DNA from: Candidatus Obscuribacterales bacterium
GTDB lineage: Bacteria; Cyanobacteriota; Vampirovibrionia; Obscuribacterales; Obscuribacteraceae
Direction of reading: 5' to 3'
DNA: 64,000 nucleotides
NCBI GenBank assembly: GCA_019637435.1
Contig: JAHBVO010000002.1
Span: 593,519-657,518, forward strand
The notes under the pieces are model-generated. The model ran no database searches. It was given only the letters and a program-made list of their open reading frames with translations, and was not told the DNA's origin. The translations under genes and the position numbers were made by a program. How positions within the stretch are numbered: position 1 is the first letter of the stretch; each line of letters begins with the position of its first letter. Shown piece after piece: positions 43,441 through 52,746 of this stretch.

Positions 43441-44025
43441 CTAAATCATGCTCTTTCGCTGTGCGAATAGCATGGTCAGCGGAATAGCAATAGTTACGGG
43501 GCTGTCAAAACCAGGAATCTGCGTTTGTGTCGAAAGCACAAGCTGATTCTTTTCGTTGCGAGACAAAAGCGCGCTACCTTTGACATCAATTACTTGTTCG
43601 AGGGGGCCAAGTTTAAACGTCATCGAAAGACCTCGGCGAATGTTCATTCTCAGACCACGTTTTTCTTTGTCCACAATCGCACCAAAGTTCAAATCCTCGC
43701 CAAACTTAACGGCTGTCAAATCCACCAGAGGGGCAACGGGATGTTTGAATTTGAGCACAAGGTCCTTCTTGCGTTTAATGTCGACGTCAAGCTCCATCTG
43801 CCCTTTGGGGATGATCTGCATCGACTTTACGCCTGTCAACTCGGTACACAATTCGCTAATCAGGTCCACCGCAAACTGATAACCGTCTTTGCCCAGACGA
43901 AAAAGTTCAGTAATCATATTTTTTGCCGCTTTTTGATTTTCTTCCGAAACCAACGTCAGCAACTGGCGTTCTATCTCTTGGTATACGAAGGGACGTTTGT
44001 CCTCTTCATGCGGCTTATCGGCCAT
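43441..44025 (-). CDS. Conserved-looking cytoplasmic protein of unknown function
   Basis: 194 residues with no signal or membrane segment. A helical N-terminal part (YQEIERQLLTLVSEENQKAA) is followed by a strand-rich part with alternating charges (MELDVDIKRKKDLVLKFKHP; LRMNIRRGLSMTFKLGPLEQ). GAGAGG lies 5 bases before ATG 44025. I do not recognise the family. Confidence 0.65.
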   Translation of the reverse strand: MADKPHEEDKRPFVYQEIERQLLTLVSEENQKAAKNMITELFRLGKDGYQFAVDLISELCTELTGVKSMQIIPKGQMELDVDIKRKKDLVLKFKHPVAPLVDLTAVKFGEDLNFGAIVDKEKRGLRMNIRRGLSMTFKLGPLEQVIDVKGSALLSRNEKNQLVLSTQTQIPGFDSPVTIAIPLTMLFAQRKSMI

Positions 44026-44145
44026 TTGAACCTCTCGCCCTGACTAGGGACTGGCATTATGACAGTGATTATACCAAGCTATAGAGCAGCCTGCATTGGC
44101 CCCATTAATGCGTTGTCACCCGGGTGACTCAGGTGTTCCTTACAT

Positions 44146-44424
44146 GTGGAAATCACCATGTTCATGCCTGATGGTCTCGACTATCATGGTAAGTGGTTTC
44201 TTTCAATGGTAACCGCGGCTATGACAGAACCTGGCAGAAATACGGATATGAGTTTAGTTAGCCTTCTTGCTGGATTCAAGGTGGAATTGCACTGCGGTGA
44301 GTTCATATCACCGGCTGTGGAGATTGAATGCAACATGACCGACTCCGAGGTCGCCCACGCGTTTGCCGGCATCCAAAAGGTATCTGTTGAATCCATGAAG
44401 TCGATCTTTGACAGTTTGAGGTAG
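44146..44424 (+). CDS. Small hypothetical protein
   Basis: Up to 92 residues, with no membrane helix and no recognised domain (FKVELHCGEFISPAVEIECN). The start may be GTG 44146, ATG 44158 or ATG 44164; none has a clear ribosome site. The open frame and the room between two minus-strand genes are the main support, so it could be spurious. Confidence 0.4.
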   Translation: MEITMFMPDGLDYHGKWFLSMVTAAMTEPGRNTDMSLVSLLAGFKVELHCGEFISPAVEIECNMTDSEVAHAFAGIQKVSVESMKSIFDSLR

Positions 44425-44441
44425 CTGATTCTGACCCGAAT

Positions 44442-47400
44442 TCAATGGCTTTTGTGACTTAGAATCTCGGTTGAATTGACGTCGCTCGGCGCTTCGTCAC
44501 CAGCAGCGGTGCCATCCGTCGGAAAGTGTTTTAAAACCCACTTCTGGAAATCGTCCATGTATGTGAAAACAACTGGCACCACTAGTAGTGTCAATATCGT
44601 CGACATGAACAGTCCGCCCACTACAGCAATTGCCATCGGCGCGCGGGCTTCCGCGCCGGCACCCAAGCCGATAGCAATCGGTAGCATCCCGGCTATCATG
44701 GCAGTGGTCGTCATGAGAATTGGGCGCATTCTGGTTCTACCAGCCGTAAAAATAGCTTCCTCTCGACTCATGCCCTCCTTCATCGCGACCAGGCAGTATT
44801 CGACGAGCAGAATCGCGTTCTTGGTCACCAGACCCATAAGCATTACGATCCCAATCAGAGCATACATATCAATCGGCTTGTTGAACAACAGTAGTCCTAT
44901 GAGCGCCCCGCCCAGTGACAGCGGAAGCGACATCATGATGGTAAATGGATGGAGAAATCCGCGGAAAAGAAGCACTAACACAGCGTAAATTAGAAGCACG
45001 CCGGTCACTATTGAATAGCCAAAACCGCCGAAGATGTCGCTCTGAATTTCGGCGTCGCCTGCCTTGTGCTCACTGACTGATGGAGGCATGTGTTTAAAAG
45101 AAGGCAAATTGTGGATCTTCGAGATTGCCTCACCGAGCGTCAAGTTGGCTCCGGACTTCGCTGTTATGGAAACCTGGCGCGCGCGATCATAACGGTCTAC
45201 CTTGAACAAGCCGCTGTCAAATTCTACATGCGCAACACTCGATAGGGGGACCAGGCGACCGTTGTTTCCGACAACTCGCAGGTTGCCTACGACAGACATC
45301 TTTTGTCTGAACTTGGGATCGAGTCTGACGACAATCGCGATCTGTCTGTCACTTAGATCAAATTTTGGGCGATTGGCGTCGATATCACCCATGGTGGCAA
45401 CCAGCGCTGTTCTCGCTATTGACTCGACCGAGACTCCTTGCTCTGCTGCACGAGCGAAATCAGGATGGACAACGATTTCCGGCCGCAACGCGGCGGCACT
45501 GGACTGAATGTCTGTTAAGCCCGGGACGGTTCTAATCTCTTTTACGAGCTCGGTTGCCGTGTTCTGAAGCGCCTCCGGGTCGTGACTGGTCAAGAGTACA
45601 TGCACGGCTCCTGACCCCCAGCCTCCCCCGAATGTTACACGGGCTCCTGGAACCAGTAACAGCTGGGGTCTAATCAGATCTTCAAATTGATCTTGCGTTA
45701 ATTTACGCTGGTCCCTTGGTTTTAGTAGAACAATTAGCCGACCTTGATTCACCTCTCCGCCGCTTCCGGCGCTGGAGAAAATAGTCTTCACCTCGGGGCG
45801 TTTAAGAACAATCCGGTTCAACTCCTTCAGTACTTCTACGGTGTCCTTGAGCTGTGAACCGGGCGGAAGCTCAACGCGTATATGAGATTCACCTCTGTCT
45901 ATGCGGGATACCAGAGATGTCGGCAGGGATTTGAATAACCAAATGCTGGCGGCGAAAAACATAATTCCGGCTATAACGGTTATTAATCGATGTTTGATGA
46001 CGACCTTCAATGCGTCGTTATAAACCCTATTGATCCATGTCTCGCTATGATTCTCCTCATGCTTCTTCAACCAGTATGCCGCCATCACTGGAGTGATCAA
46101 GCGAGCGACAAGGAGCGAGCAGAACACTGCGACAGAGACGGTCAGTCCGAATTGGCGGAAAAATTGACCTGGAATTCCGCCCATAAATGCCACCGGCAAA
46201 AACACGACTACTGCAGCCAGAGTCGTCGCCACGACAGCAAGCCCAATTTCATCCGCCGCATCTATCGAGGCGAAGTATGGTTTCTTCCCCATATTCATGT
46301 GACGAACTATGTTTTCGATTTCAACAATCGCGTCGTCTACGAGGATGCCGATCACGAGAGCAAGACCAAGCAGGGACATGTCATTCAACGTAAAATTCAT
46401 TGCTTTCATGAACGCGAATGTTGGTATCACAGACAGTGGCATTGCCAGAGCGGATATCAATGCCGCTCGACTGTCCCGAAGGAACAACCAGATAACAACC
46501 ACTGCCAGAATCGCGCCCAAGATTAGCGATTCGAAGGTTGCCTCGCATGACTCGCGGACGAATTGCGCGCCGCTAAATACCTGAGTCAATTTCACATCCG
46601 GATATTTCTTTTCGAGTTCCTTGACCACGGCGGCTGCATCTTTTTCCACCGCCACGATGTTATGACCACGGCGTCTGACCACTTCCATGCCGACCGCTGG
46701 TTTACCGTCGAGCAAAGCCATGTGGCGCTGCTCGGAACTGCCGTCGGTGATGGTGCCCAGTGAGTTGAGTTCTACCCATCTGCCTCCCGGTAGCGAAATA
46801 CGTTCGGACCCAAGTGTATCGATGTTATGAGCGCTTCCCAGCGTTCTAATCGACTGTTCCGACGAACCGATTTCTCCGCGACCGCCGGGCAGATTGACGT
46901 TTAAACCGCGCAACTGCTGATTGACCATGTCAGCTGTAACGCCCATCGCTTCCAACCTTACGGGGTCCAGATTTACACATATTTGTCGGTCCACGCCACC
47001 GAAGCGGTAGACTTGACCGATTCCTGGCTTGGCCATAAGAGCACGCGAAAAATCGTTCTCAATCAAGTATGTGAGCTCTTTGGCTGAGCGTCGAGGAGAT
47101 TCGACGGTGTAAGTGATACCGGAATCCTCGACAAAATCCTGGCGCTGAATAATTGGCTCGTCTATGCCACGCGGCAACTGAGCACGAATCCTGGTCACTG
47201 CTTCGCGAACATCGTTGGTGGCACGATCGCTGCTTGTTCCCAATTCGAATTCTATATCGGTGTTCGATACACCGGTGTTCAGCGTAGAGCGAATGTGTTT
47301 AACGTTAGCGACGCCGGCGACTGCATCTTCGACGCGTCTGGTTATTTGAGTTTCCAATTCCAGAGGCGCGGCGCCACTCTCCGTAACCGTTACGGAAACC

Positions 47401-47537
47401 CAGGGCACATCGATGTTCGGTTGCTGTTCAATACCAAGCGACATCAGAGCCTGGATGCCGGCAACGCTCAGAAGTAGAAACAGTATTATCGGAGGAATTG
47501 GATTGCGAATGCACCAGGCCGATATGTTCCAGTTCAT
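44442..47537 (-). CDS. RND efflux pump inner-membrane transporter (AcrB/HAE1 type)
   Basis: A proton-driven exporter of 1031 residues, the full family length, with two repeats each of six membrane helices around large periplasmic loops. The first helix is PIPPIILFLLLSVAGIQALM; the proton-relay pair Asp-Asp is in LVIGILVDDAIVEIENIVRH, and the second half has GIVMLMGLVTKNAILLVEY. It starts within the end of the adaptor gene (ATGA overlap). No outer-membrane channel gene is close by. The substrate is unknown; multidrug export is a family-level guess. Confidence 0.95.
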   Translation of the reverse strand: MNWNISAWCIRNPIPPIILFLLLSVAGIQALMSLGIEQQPNIDVPWVSVTVTESGAAPLELETQITRRVEDAVAGVANVKHIRSTLNTGVSNTDIEFELGTSSDRATNDVREAVTRIRAQLPRGIDEPIIQRQDFVEDSGITYTVESPRRSAKELTYLIENDFSRALMAKPGIGQVYRFGGVDRQICVNLDPVRLEAMGVTADMVNQQLRGLNVNLPGGRGEIGSSEQSIRTLGSAHNIDTLGSERISLPGGRWVELNSLGTITDGSSEQRHMALLDGKPAVGMEVVRRRGHNIVAVEKDAAAVVKELEKKYPDVKLTQVFSGAQFVRESCEATFESLILGAILAVVVIWLFLRDSRAALISALAMPLSVIPTFAFMKAMNFTLNDMSLLGLALVIGILVDDAIVEIENIVRHMNMGKKPYFASIDAADEIGLAVVATTLAAVVVFLPVAFMGGIPGQFFRQFGLTVSVAVFCSLLVARLITPVMAAYWLKKHEENHSETWINRVYNDALKVVIKHRLITVIAGIMFFAASIWLFKSLPTSLVSRIDRGESHIRVELPPGSQLKDTVEVLKELNRIVLKRPEVKTIFSSAGSGGEVNQGRLIVLLKPRDQRKLTQDQFEDLIRPQLLLVPGARVTFGGGWGSGAVHVLLTSHDPEALQNTATELVKEIRTVPGLTDIQSSAAALRPEIVVHPDFARAAEQGVSVESIARTALVATMGDIDANRPKFDLSDRQIAIVVRLDPKFRQKMSVVGNLRVVGNNGRLVPLSSVAHVEFDSGLFKVDRYDRARQVSITAKSGANLTLGEAISKIHNLPSFKHMPPSVSEHKAGDAEIQSDIFGGFGYSIVTGVLLIYAVLVLLFRGFLHPFTIMMSLPLSLGGALIGLLLFNKPIDMYALIGIVMLMGLVTKNAILLVEYCLVAMKEGMSREEAIFTAGRTRMRPILMTTTAMIAGMLPIAIGLGAGAEARAPMAIAVVGGLFMSTILTLLVVPVVFTYMDDFQKWVLKHFPTDGTAAGDEAPSDVNSTEILSHKSH

Positions 47538-49108
47538 TTTGCCACTCGCACCAGATCGCGGTCTGCAAGGAATCTAGCGCCTTTCTCTACGACGATTTCG
47601 CCTGCGGCGAGACCGTTTTTTATCTCGGCAAATTCTTCGGTCTGGATTCCCGGCTTCACGATAGTGCTGAGTGCTCTATTTTCTGCGCCTAGTTTAAATA
47701 CTACTGATTCGCCATTTCGGGTTACGATCGATGATACCGGCACTGTAACTGCCTTCCTCATTCCGACGCGAATTTCGCCACGGACGAACATACCCTGTTT
47801 TAATCCCGCATTATTGGGAAGGTCAATGCGCACGACACCATATCTGGTGGCAGGATCGACCAGCGGATTGACCAGTCTGACAGTGCCCTTGATAGGCTGT
47901 GCATCATCTTCCTTGATTGTGACGTCTACCGATTGACCCGGCTGAATCCTGGCGATGTCAATGTCGGAAACTTGAGCTCTCAGTTCTAACCGGTCCATTC
48001 GGACCATAAGAAACATCGGCGTTCCCGCAGCTGTGATGTCACCGATGTGCGCATCGCGACGCGATATCAGTCCATCGTCCGGCGCACGTATGACAGTCTG
48101 GGCAATTTGCTCTTCGAGTTGTTGGATCTGTGCTTTAATCTCGGCGACAGTTGCGCGTGATATCTGAACATCTTCCAGGCGTCCGCCACGAGTAGCAATC
48201 AGCAATCGTTGCCGCGCCTGTTGTACCTGTTGGCTTGCCGCCTTGATTCGCTCATCGGCGGATTTAACTTCTTCGCGCGCATTTACTGCAGTGACTTGCT
48301 TGTTCTCCGCGTCTTGCATGCTGATCGCGCCGGCTTTGGCGAGTTCCGTAAATCGATGGGCGGCCATTTCGGCATTTCCGAGATTGGCATGGGCTTGTTT
48401 TCGCTTAGCTTCTTCTTGCGCGACATTCGCCTCTGATTGAGCGAGAGCGGCTCGCAGAGCGATTATGTCTTCGGGTCTGTTAGGCTGAATGGCCTTGCCG
48501 AGATTTGCGTGACTTGATTGAAGGCGCGCTTTTGCCTGGTCGAGTTGTGCGCGCAGCAGTGCTGAGTTGAGTGTGGCAAGCACCTGTCCTTTGCGTACCC
48601 GATCGCCTTCTTCAACGTTTATCTCGGTTATGCGCAATCCGCTGACTTCAGAACCTATTGCCAGCGGGTCCCATGCCCAAACGGAACCTGTTACGCTCAG
48701 GTCATCTTCAACGCTCTTGAGCTTGGCGACGGCTTTCGTTACCGTCACCACAGCTGGTGACGCAGTCAACTGCTTCTTTGCGGTCTGAGACTTTTGATAT
48801 TCGTTGAAACCGTATACAGCTCCCGCCATAATACCGATTACGACGAGGGCACTGACCGCCACTGCTTTAGGGCGCTTTAAGAAGTTAGCGACCTTCGTCT
48901 TCGCCGTTTCTCCATCCGGTTTAGTCTCTTCGGTTGCTTTCTTCGACGCAAGGCTGCGATGCACGGCGGAAACATCCTGAATTTCCATCTCCAGGGAGCG
49001 GTTAAGCTTTTGGCGAGTTTGCTCGTCGGAACTTGGAGATTCCGCATGCGCGTTCAAGCTCGCCGTAAGCCGTTTAGCCTCAGCTGCTTCGGATGTTTCA
49101 GGCTTCAC
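47534..49108 (-). CDS. RND periplasmic adaptor (membrane fusion protein)
   Basis: It couples the RND transporter to an outer-membrane channel. It has a cytoplasmic N-terminal extension of about 80 residues, longer than usual, a membrane helix (AVAVSALVVIGIMAGAVYGF), a biotinyl-lipoyl half (ITEINVEEGDRVRKGQVLA), a long coiled-coil hairpin of over 150 residues with Ala/Gln/Glu heptads, then VIRAPDDGLISRRDAHIGD and the beta-barrel part. The start is GTG 49108 with GGAGG 8 bases upstream. Confidence 0.93.
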   Translation of the reverse strand: MKPETSEAAEAKRLTASLNAHAESPSSDEQTRQKLNRSLEMEIQDVSAVHRSLASKKATEETKPDGETAKTKVANFLKRPKAVAVSALVVIGIMAGAVYGFNEYQKSQTAKKQLTASPAVVTVTKAVAKLKSVEDDLSVTGSVWAWDPLAIGSEVSGLRITEINVEEGDRVRKGQVLATLNSALLRAQLDQAKARLQSSHANLGKAIQPNRPEDIIALRAALAQSEANVAQEEAKRKQAHANLGNAEMAAHRFTELAKAGAISMQDAENKQVTAVNAREEVKSADERIKAASQQVQQARQRLLIATRGGRLEDVQISRATVAEIKAQIQQLEEQIAQTVIRAPDDGLISRRDAHIGDITAAGTPMFLMVRMDRLELRAQVSDIDIARIQPGQSVDVTIKEDDAQPIKGTVRLVNPLVDPATRYGVVRIDLPNNAGLKQGMFVRGEIRVGMRKAVTVPVSSIVTRNGESVVFKLGAENRALSTIVKPGIQTEEFAEIKNGLAAGEIVVEKGARFLADRDLVRVAK

Positions 49109-49367
49109 TGGGTGGACCTCCGGGCAAAGGCCATCCTTCTAATGGGCTTTACTATTGGCAAGGGTAAGGGAATTATGAGACAGAATCAATCCTTTGTGGG
49201 GATATTTTGATATTCCTTTAATTTTGCGAGCTAATCTCGATAGATTCCAAGAAGAATTTGCTGGGTTCTGTGCGTAATCAAAACACAGTCCAGTTTACGC
49301 GAATTCAGAAACCCGCGCTTGAAAATTCACCCTGGAGCATGTTCGATTCTGCGCTATTCTGGTTTTC

Positions 49368-49982
49368 ATGGAAAGCGAATCATTTGTGTTATTGAAAACG
49401 GCTGCGCTCAACGGCGACGTCGATTCGCAGTTTGAGCTGGCTATAAAATACGAGACTGGCAGCGGCATTGAACGCAGTGGAGCCGAGGCTTTCGAGTGGC
49501 TAAAAAAAGCCAGTGCCTCCGGTCACATCGACGCTACTGTTGCATTAGGAAAAAAGTACGAGCACGGTAATGACGTGAAGCAGAACGTCAGGCTGGCCTG
49601 CGCGGCCTACCGGAAAGCTGCGGACGCCGGTGACGCAAATGCACAGATGTGCCTGGCGAAAATGTATTTGCTTGGTAAAGGGGTTCATGCTGATGCTGAG
49701 GAAGCCTTCGAGTGGTATCAACGCGCGGCACAGCAAGGACATGCGATCGCACAATTCAATATCGCGGAGATGCTGTTGAACGAAAGGGGCGTTGAACCTG
49801 ATGATGCTCTGGCATTCAGGTGGTGTCTCAAAGCCGCTGAGCAAGGCGTTTGCGAGGCGATGACACGAGTTGCGAAACTTTATCAAGATGGTCGTGGTGT
49901 AGAGAAAAACGAAGGACTTGCTCTCGAGTGGTATCAGCGCGCCGCGGAAAGCGCGCTGGCTGCGGAGCAAGCAACCGATTAG
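49368..49982 (+). CDS. Sel1-repeat (SLR) protein
   Basis: About five Sel1 repeats of 36 residues fill the 204 residues: AFEWLKKASASGHIDATVAL, ACAAYRKAADAGDANAQMCL, AFEWYQRAAQQGHAIAQFNI, AFRWCLKAAEQGVCEAMTRV and ALEWYQRAAESA. There is no signal peptide. SLR proteins are scaffolds for protein contacts. The stop overlaps that of the convergent ABC exporter by 4 bases. Confidence 0.88.
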   Translation: MESESFVLLKTAALNGDVDSQFELAIKYETGSGIERSGAEAFEWLKKASASGHIDATVALGKKYEHGNDVKQNVRLACAAYRKAADAGDANAQMCLAKMYLLGKGVHADAEEAFEWYQRAAQQGHAIAQFNIAEMLLNERGVEPDDALAFRWCLKAAEQGVCEAMTRVAKLYQDGRGVEKNEGLALEWYQRAAESALAAEQATD

Positions 49983-51787
49983 CAGCTAACCTCGTCCATC
50001 GTTGCTGCTCTTTCAGAATCGACTCTATTCCACAATTCAGCAAGGCGTCCATTTTTGTTGAGCAAGGTTTGCAAATTACCGTGTTCTACAATTCGACCAT
50101 CATCGAACACGTAAATGTAGTCGAACATGTCGAGCAGGTGCAATTTATGTACAGCCGATATGATGCACTTTTGCTTGAACGTCTTAAGCAGATTCTCGTA
50201 GATTATGTGTTCGTTCTGCTGGTCCACGCTGCTTGTTGGTTCGTCGAGAAGAACGATTTCACTGTCTTGCGCGAAGAAAATTCCTCGAGCGAGTGCAAGA
50301 CGTTGTTTCTCGCCGCCACTCAGGTTTATACCTTTCTCGGCAATATTGGTTTCCAATCCTGCCGGCAGACGAGCGAGTACGTTGTCGAAACGTGCCAGGC
50401 GTATAGCTTCTTGAACGTCCTTTTCATCAGCTTCTACGCCGAACGTTATGTTGAAGCGAATGGTGTCCGCAAAAATTTCGGGATCTTGCGGCATCAAAGT
50501 GGTGCATCCGTGAAGGCATTTCAATGCGCCTTTCAATTCGACACCATCGCGTTTCAACTTGGCATTGTCAGTGTACTGTACGCCTCGAATTAGGCTCAAC
50601 AAGGTGCTTTTACCGCTACCGCTCTCACCTACGAATGCAATCGCTTTTCCACGTTCTAAAAACACATCTATCTCGGTAAGATGATGCGAGCGATGTTTCT
50701 CATCTTCGTAAATGAAGTCCAGATCGCATATTTCAACGGAGCTCCAGTCCTTTGGCAGGTCGAATTTCTCAGGTGTTTCGGCGCGTTCTGCGTGTGCGGC
50801 TTCCAATGTTTCAGCACTTTGAACATCGGCTGCTTGCCGTGTGACTGAACCGTATAACCAGGCAAAGTTGTAAAACGAATCACCGATGCGCCGAAGGTAT
50901 TCGAACAGCGTGAAGAACGTGCCTGCCAGCAAGACTTTGCCTGTCGAAAGCGTATCGTGAGCATACCATCCGAGCACAACGACAACCATAACTCCAATCG
51001 TAACGGTGGTCAGGCACCATTTGATCTCGACCAGGTTATTGTTATGTTTAAACAGATTCAACGGCGCGTTCAATCGTCGCAATACCTCGGGCAAGACCCG
51101 CTGCTCGAGCCGCAAGGTAATGACAGTGACAATATTGGTGATGTAATCGTGTATCGCTGACGCTGTAGTATTGTCAAACTTGTTTAGCTCTTTGTAGTTG
51201 TTATAGAGCAATCTATCGAACCAAAAAATGATACCGACTGAGGTGGCAGCGATGGTGAATGAGACCGCTCCCGCAACCGGCATGAAGCACATCAAGACGA
51301 TTTGTGCTCCAACCAGCCGGAATAGCATGTACGCGACTTCGAATGTGTTGTCGAAAAACTCGGTCAGCGCGATCGATGCACGATTGATTTTGTCGATGCT
51401 CTCACCGGAGTGATGTTCTCGGTGCCATTGCATTGGAAGCTCAGTGATCTTTCGGAACATCGAACTTTTGTAATTGACCTTGATATGGAAAGCAACGAAT
51501 CGCTCGATCAAGCGTGCGGGACCGTGGAATATCCAGAAGCCCACCTGGGTGAGAAAGTAGATGAACAGATAGAACAAAATGTCGTGTTCTAATTGCTGAT
51601 GATCAGCGAAGTTTTTTGTGGCACTTATTTGGACGCAGTTTATCACCTGACCGATGACGAACGGCTCGGCAAGCATGATAGCTTGAGAGGCTGCGTACAT
51701 AACCAGATAGCAAAGAAACAGCGGGCGATATTTTTCAGCATATCGCCACCCGGTGTAAAGCAAGTAGATGATTGGGTTTTTGCTCAT
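49979..51787 (-). CDS. ABC exporter, fused membrane and ATPase domains
   Basis: 602 residues with six N-terminal membrane helices (PLFLCYLVMYAASQAIMLAE, DILFYLFIYFLTQVGFWIFH and others), then the ATPase: Walker A AFVGESGSGKSTLLSLI, signature INLSGGEKQRLALARG, Walker B SEIVLLDEPTSSVD, and switch His in ISAVHKLHLLDMFDY. This half-transporter type acts as a dimer. ATG 51787 has TTAGGTGA just before. Substrate unknown. Confidence 0.93.
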   Translation of the reverse strand: MSKNPIIYLLYTGWRYAEKYRPLFLCYLVMYAASQAIMLAEPFVIGQVINCVQISATKNFADHQQLEHDILFYLFIYFLTQVGFWIFHGPARLIERFVAFHIKVNYKSSMFRKITELPMQWHREHHSGESIDKINRASIALTEFFDNTFEVAYMLFRLVGAQIVLMCFMPVAGAVSFTIAATSVGIIFWFDRLLYNNYKELNKFDNTTASAIHDYITNIVTVITLRLEQRVLPEVLRRLNAPLNLFKHNNNLVEIKWCLTTVTIGVMVVVVLGWYAHDTLSTGKVLLAGTFFTLFEYLRRIGDSFYNFAWLYGSVTRQAADVQSAETLEAAHAERAETPEKFDLPKDWSSVEICDLDFIYEDEKHRSHHLTEIDVFLERGKAIAFVGESGSGKSTLLSLIRGVQYTDNAKLKRDGVELKGALKCLHGCTTLMPQDPEIFADTIRFNITFGVEADEKDVQEAIRLARFDNVLARLPAGLETNIAEKGINLSGGEKQRLALARGIFFAQDSEIVLLDEPTSSVDQQNEHIIYENLLKTFKQKCIISAVHKLHLLDMFDYIYVFDDGRIVEHGNLQTLLNKNGRLAELWNRVDSERAATMDEVSC

Positions 51788-51942
51788 TCACCTAATCGTA
51801 CAAGAAATCATTTAAAAGAACGCGAGTCATTAACAACGTCAGAAATAAACTGGAATTATCACAATCCGGTCACATGGAAGTTCTGGCGTGAAAAATCTTT
51901 TTGCGGGTCGCCTAAAATGGACCAACGCGAGGTCATACAGAC

Positions 51943-52746
51943 ATGAAACCAAGAAATATAACCCTTACTATTTTTACGTTGACCGCTCTGGCCGGACCAT
52001 TCCAGTTTCCCGCTCCGGCATGGGCGGAAGACCCGTATGCCGCCGGAATGAAGTATTTTGAAAAAAGTGATATGCGTAATGCTGTCACTCAATTCAATAA
52101 AGCGATCCAAGCGAAACCGACCGATGCGAATCTGTATAACAAACGCGGTGAGGCGTATGAGTTCCTGGACCAGCGCAAAAACGCCCGCAAGGATTACGAT
52201 AAAGCGATTGCCCTTGATCCTAAAAACGCCAGAGCGTATTTCAACCGCGCGCACCTCTATAGAGGCGAGAAAAGTCTCGATAAGGCGATCGCTGACTACG
52301 ACAAGGCTGTTAAATTCGATCCGAAAATGGTCGATGCCTTCGGTGATCGGGGAATGCTCTATAAGGAGTTGGGCAAAACTGACTTAGCAATCAAAGACTT
52401 CACGTCAGTTGTTGCTGTCGATCCGAAATTGCGATGGCCACTGGTTCAACGGGGACTCATCTACCTGGACGCCAAACAATTCGACAAAGCAATCGCGGAT
52501 TTCGATCAGATAGTGAAGTTGGATCCGAAGAATTTCGACAGTTACGAATTACGTGGTCGTGGATATTACCTCAAAGGCGATTACAAAAAAGCTGTCGAGG
52601 ATTTCACGCAGGTAATTAAACTGAGCCCGGACTATGCGGGCGGTTACAAGTATCGCTATGATGTCTATGTGAAATTGGAAGGCAAAAATTCCAAAAACGC
52701 GAAAGCGGATTTGGCTTTAGCCAAGAAGCATGGATATTCGCCTTAA
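51943..52746 (+). CDS. Exported TPR protein
   Basis: A signal peptide (LTIFTLTALAGPFQFPAPAWA, quoted near its limit as cleavage after AWA) precedes six tetratricopeptide repeats, among them MRNAVTQFNKAIQAKPTDAN, LDKAIADYDKAVKFDPKMVD, FDKAIADFDQIVKLDPKNFD and YKKAVEDFTQVIKLSPDYAG. It probably binds proteins in the periplasm. The stop overlaps that of the convergent gene by 4 bases. Confidence 0.88.
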   Translation: MKPRNITLTIFTLTALAGPFQFPAPAWAEDPYAAGMKYFEKSDMRNAVTQFNKAIQAKPTDANLYNKRGEAYEFLDQRKNARKDYDKAIALDPKNARAYFNRAHLYRGEKSLDKAIADYDKAVKFDPKMVDAFGDRGMLYKELGKTDLAIKDFTSVVAVDPKLRWPLVQRGLIYLDAKQFDKAIADFDQIVKLDPKNFDSYELRGRGYYLKGDYKKAVEDFTQVIKLSPDYAGGYKYRYDVYVKLEGKNSKNAKADLALAKKHGYSP

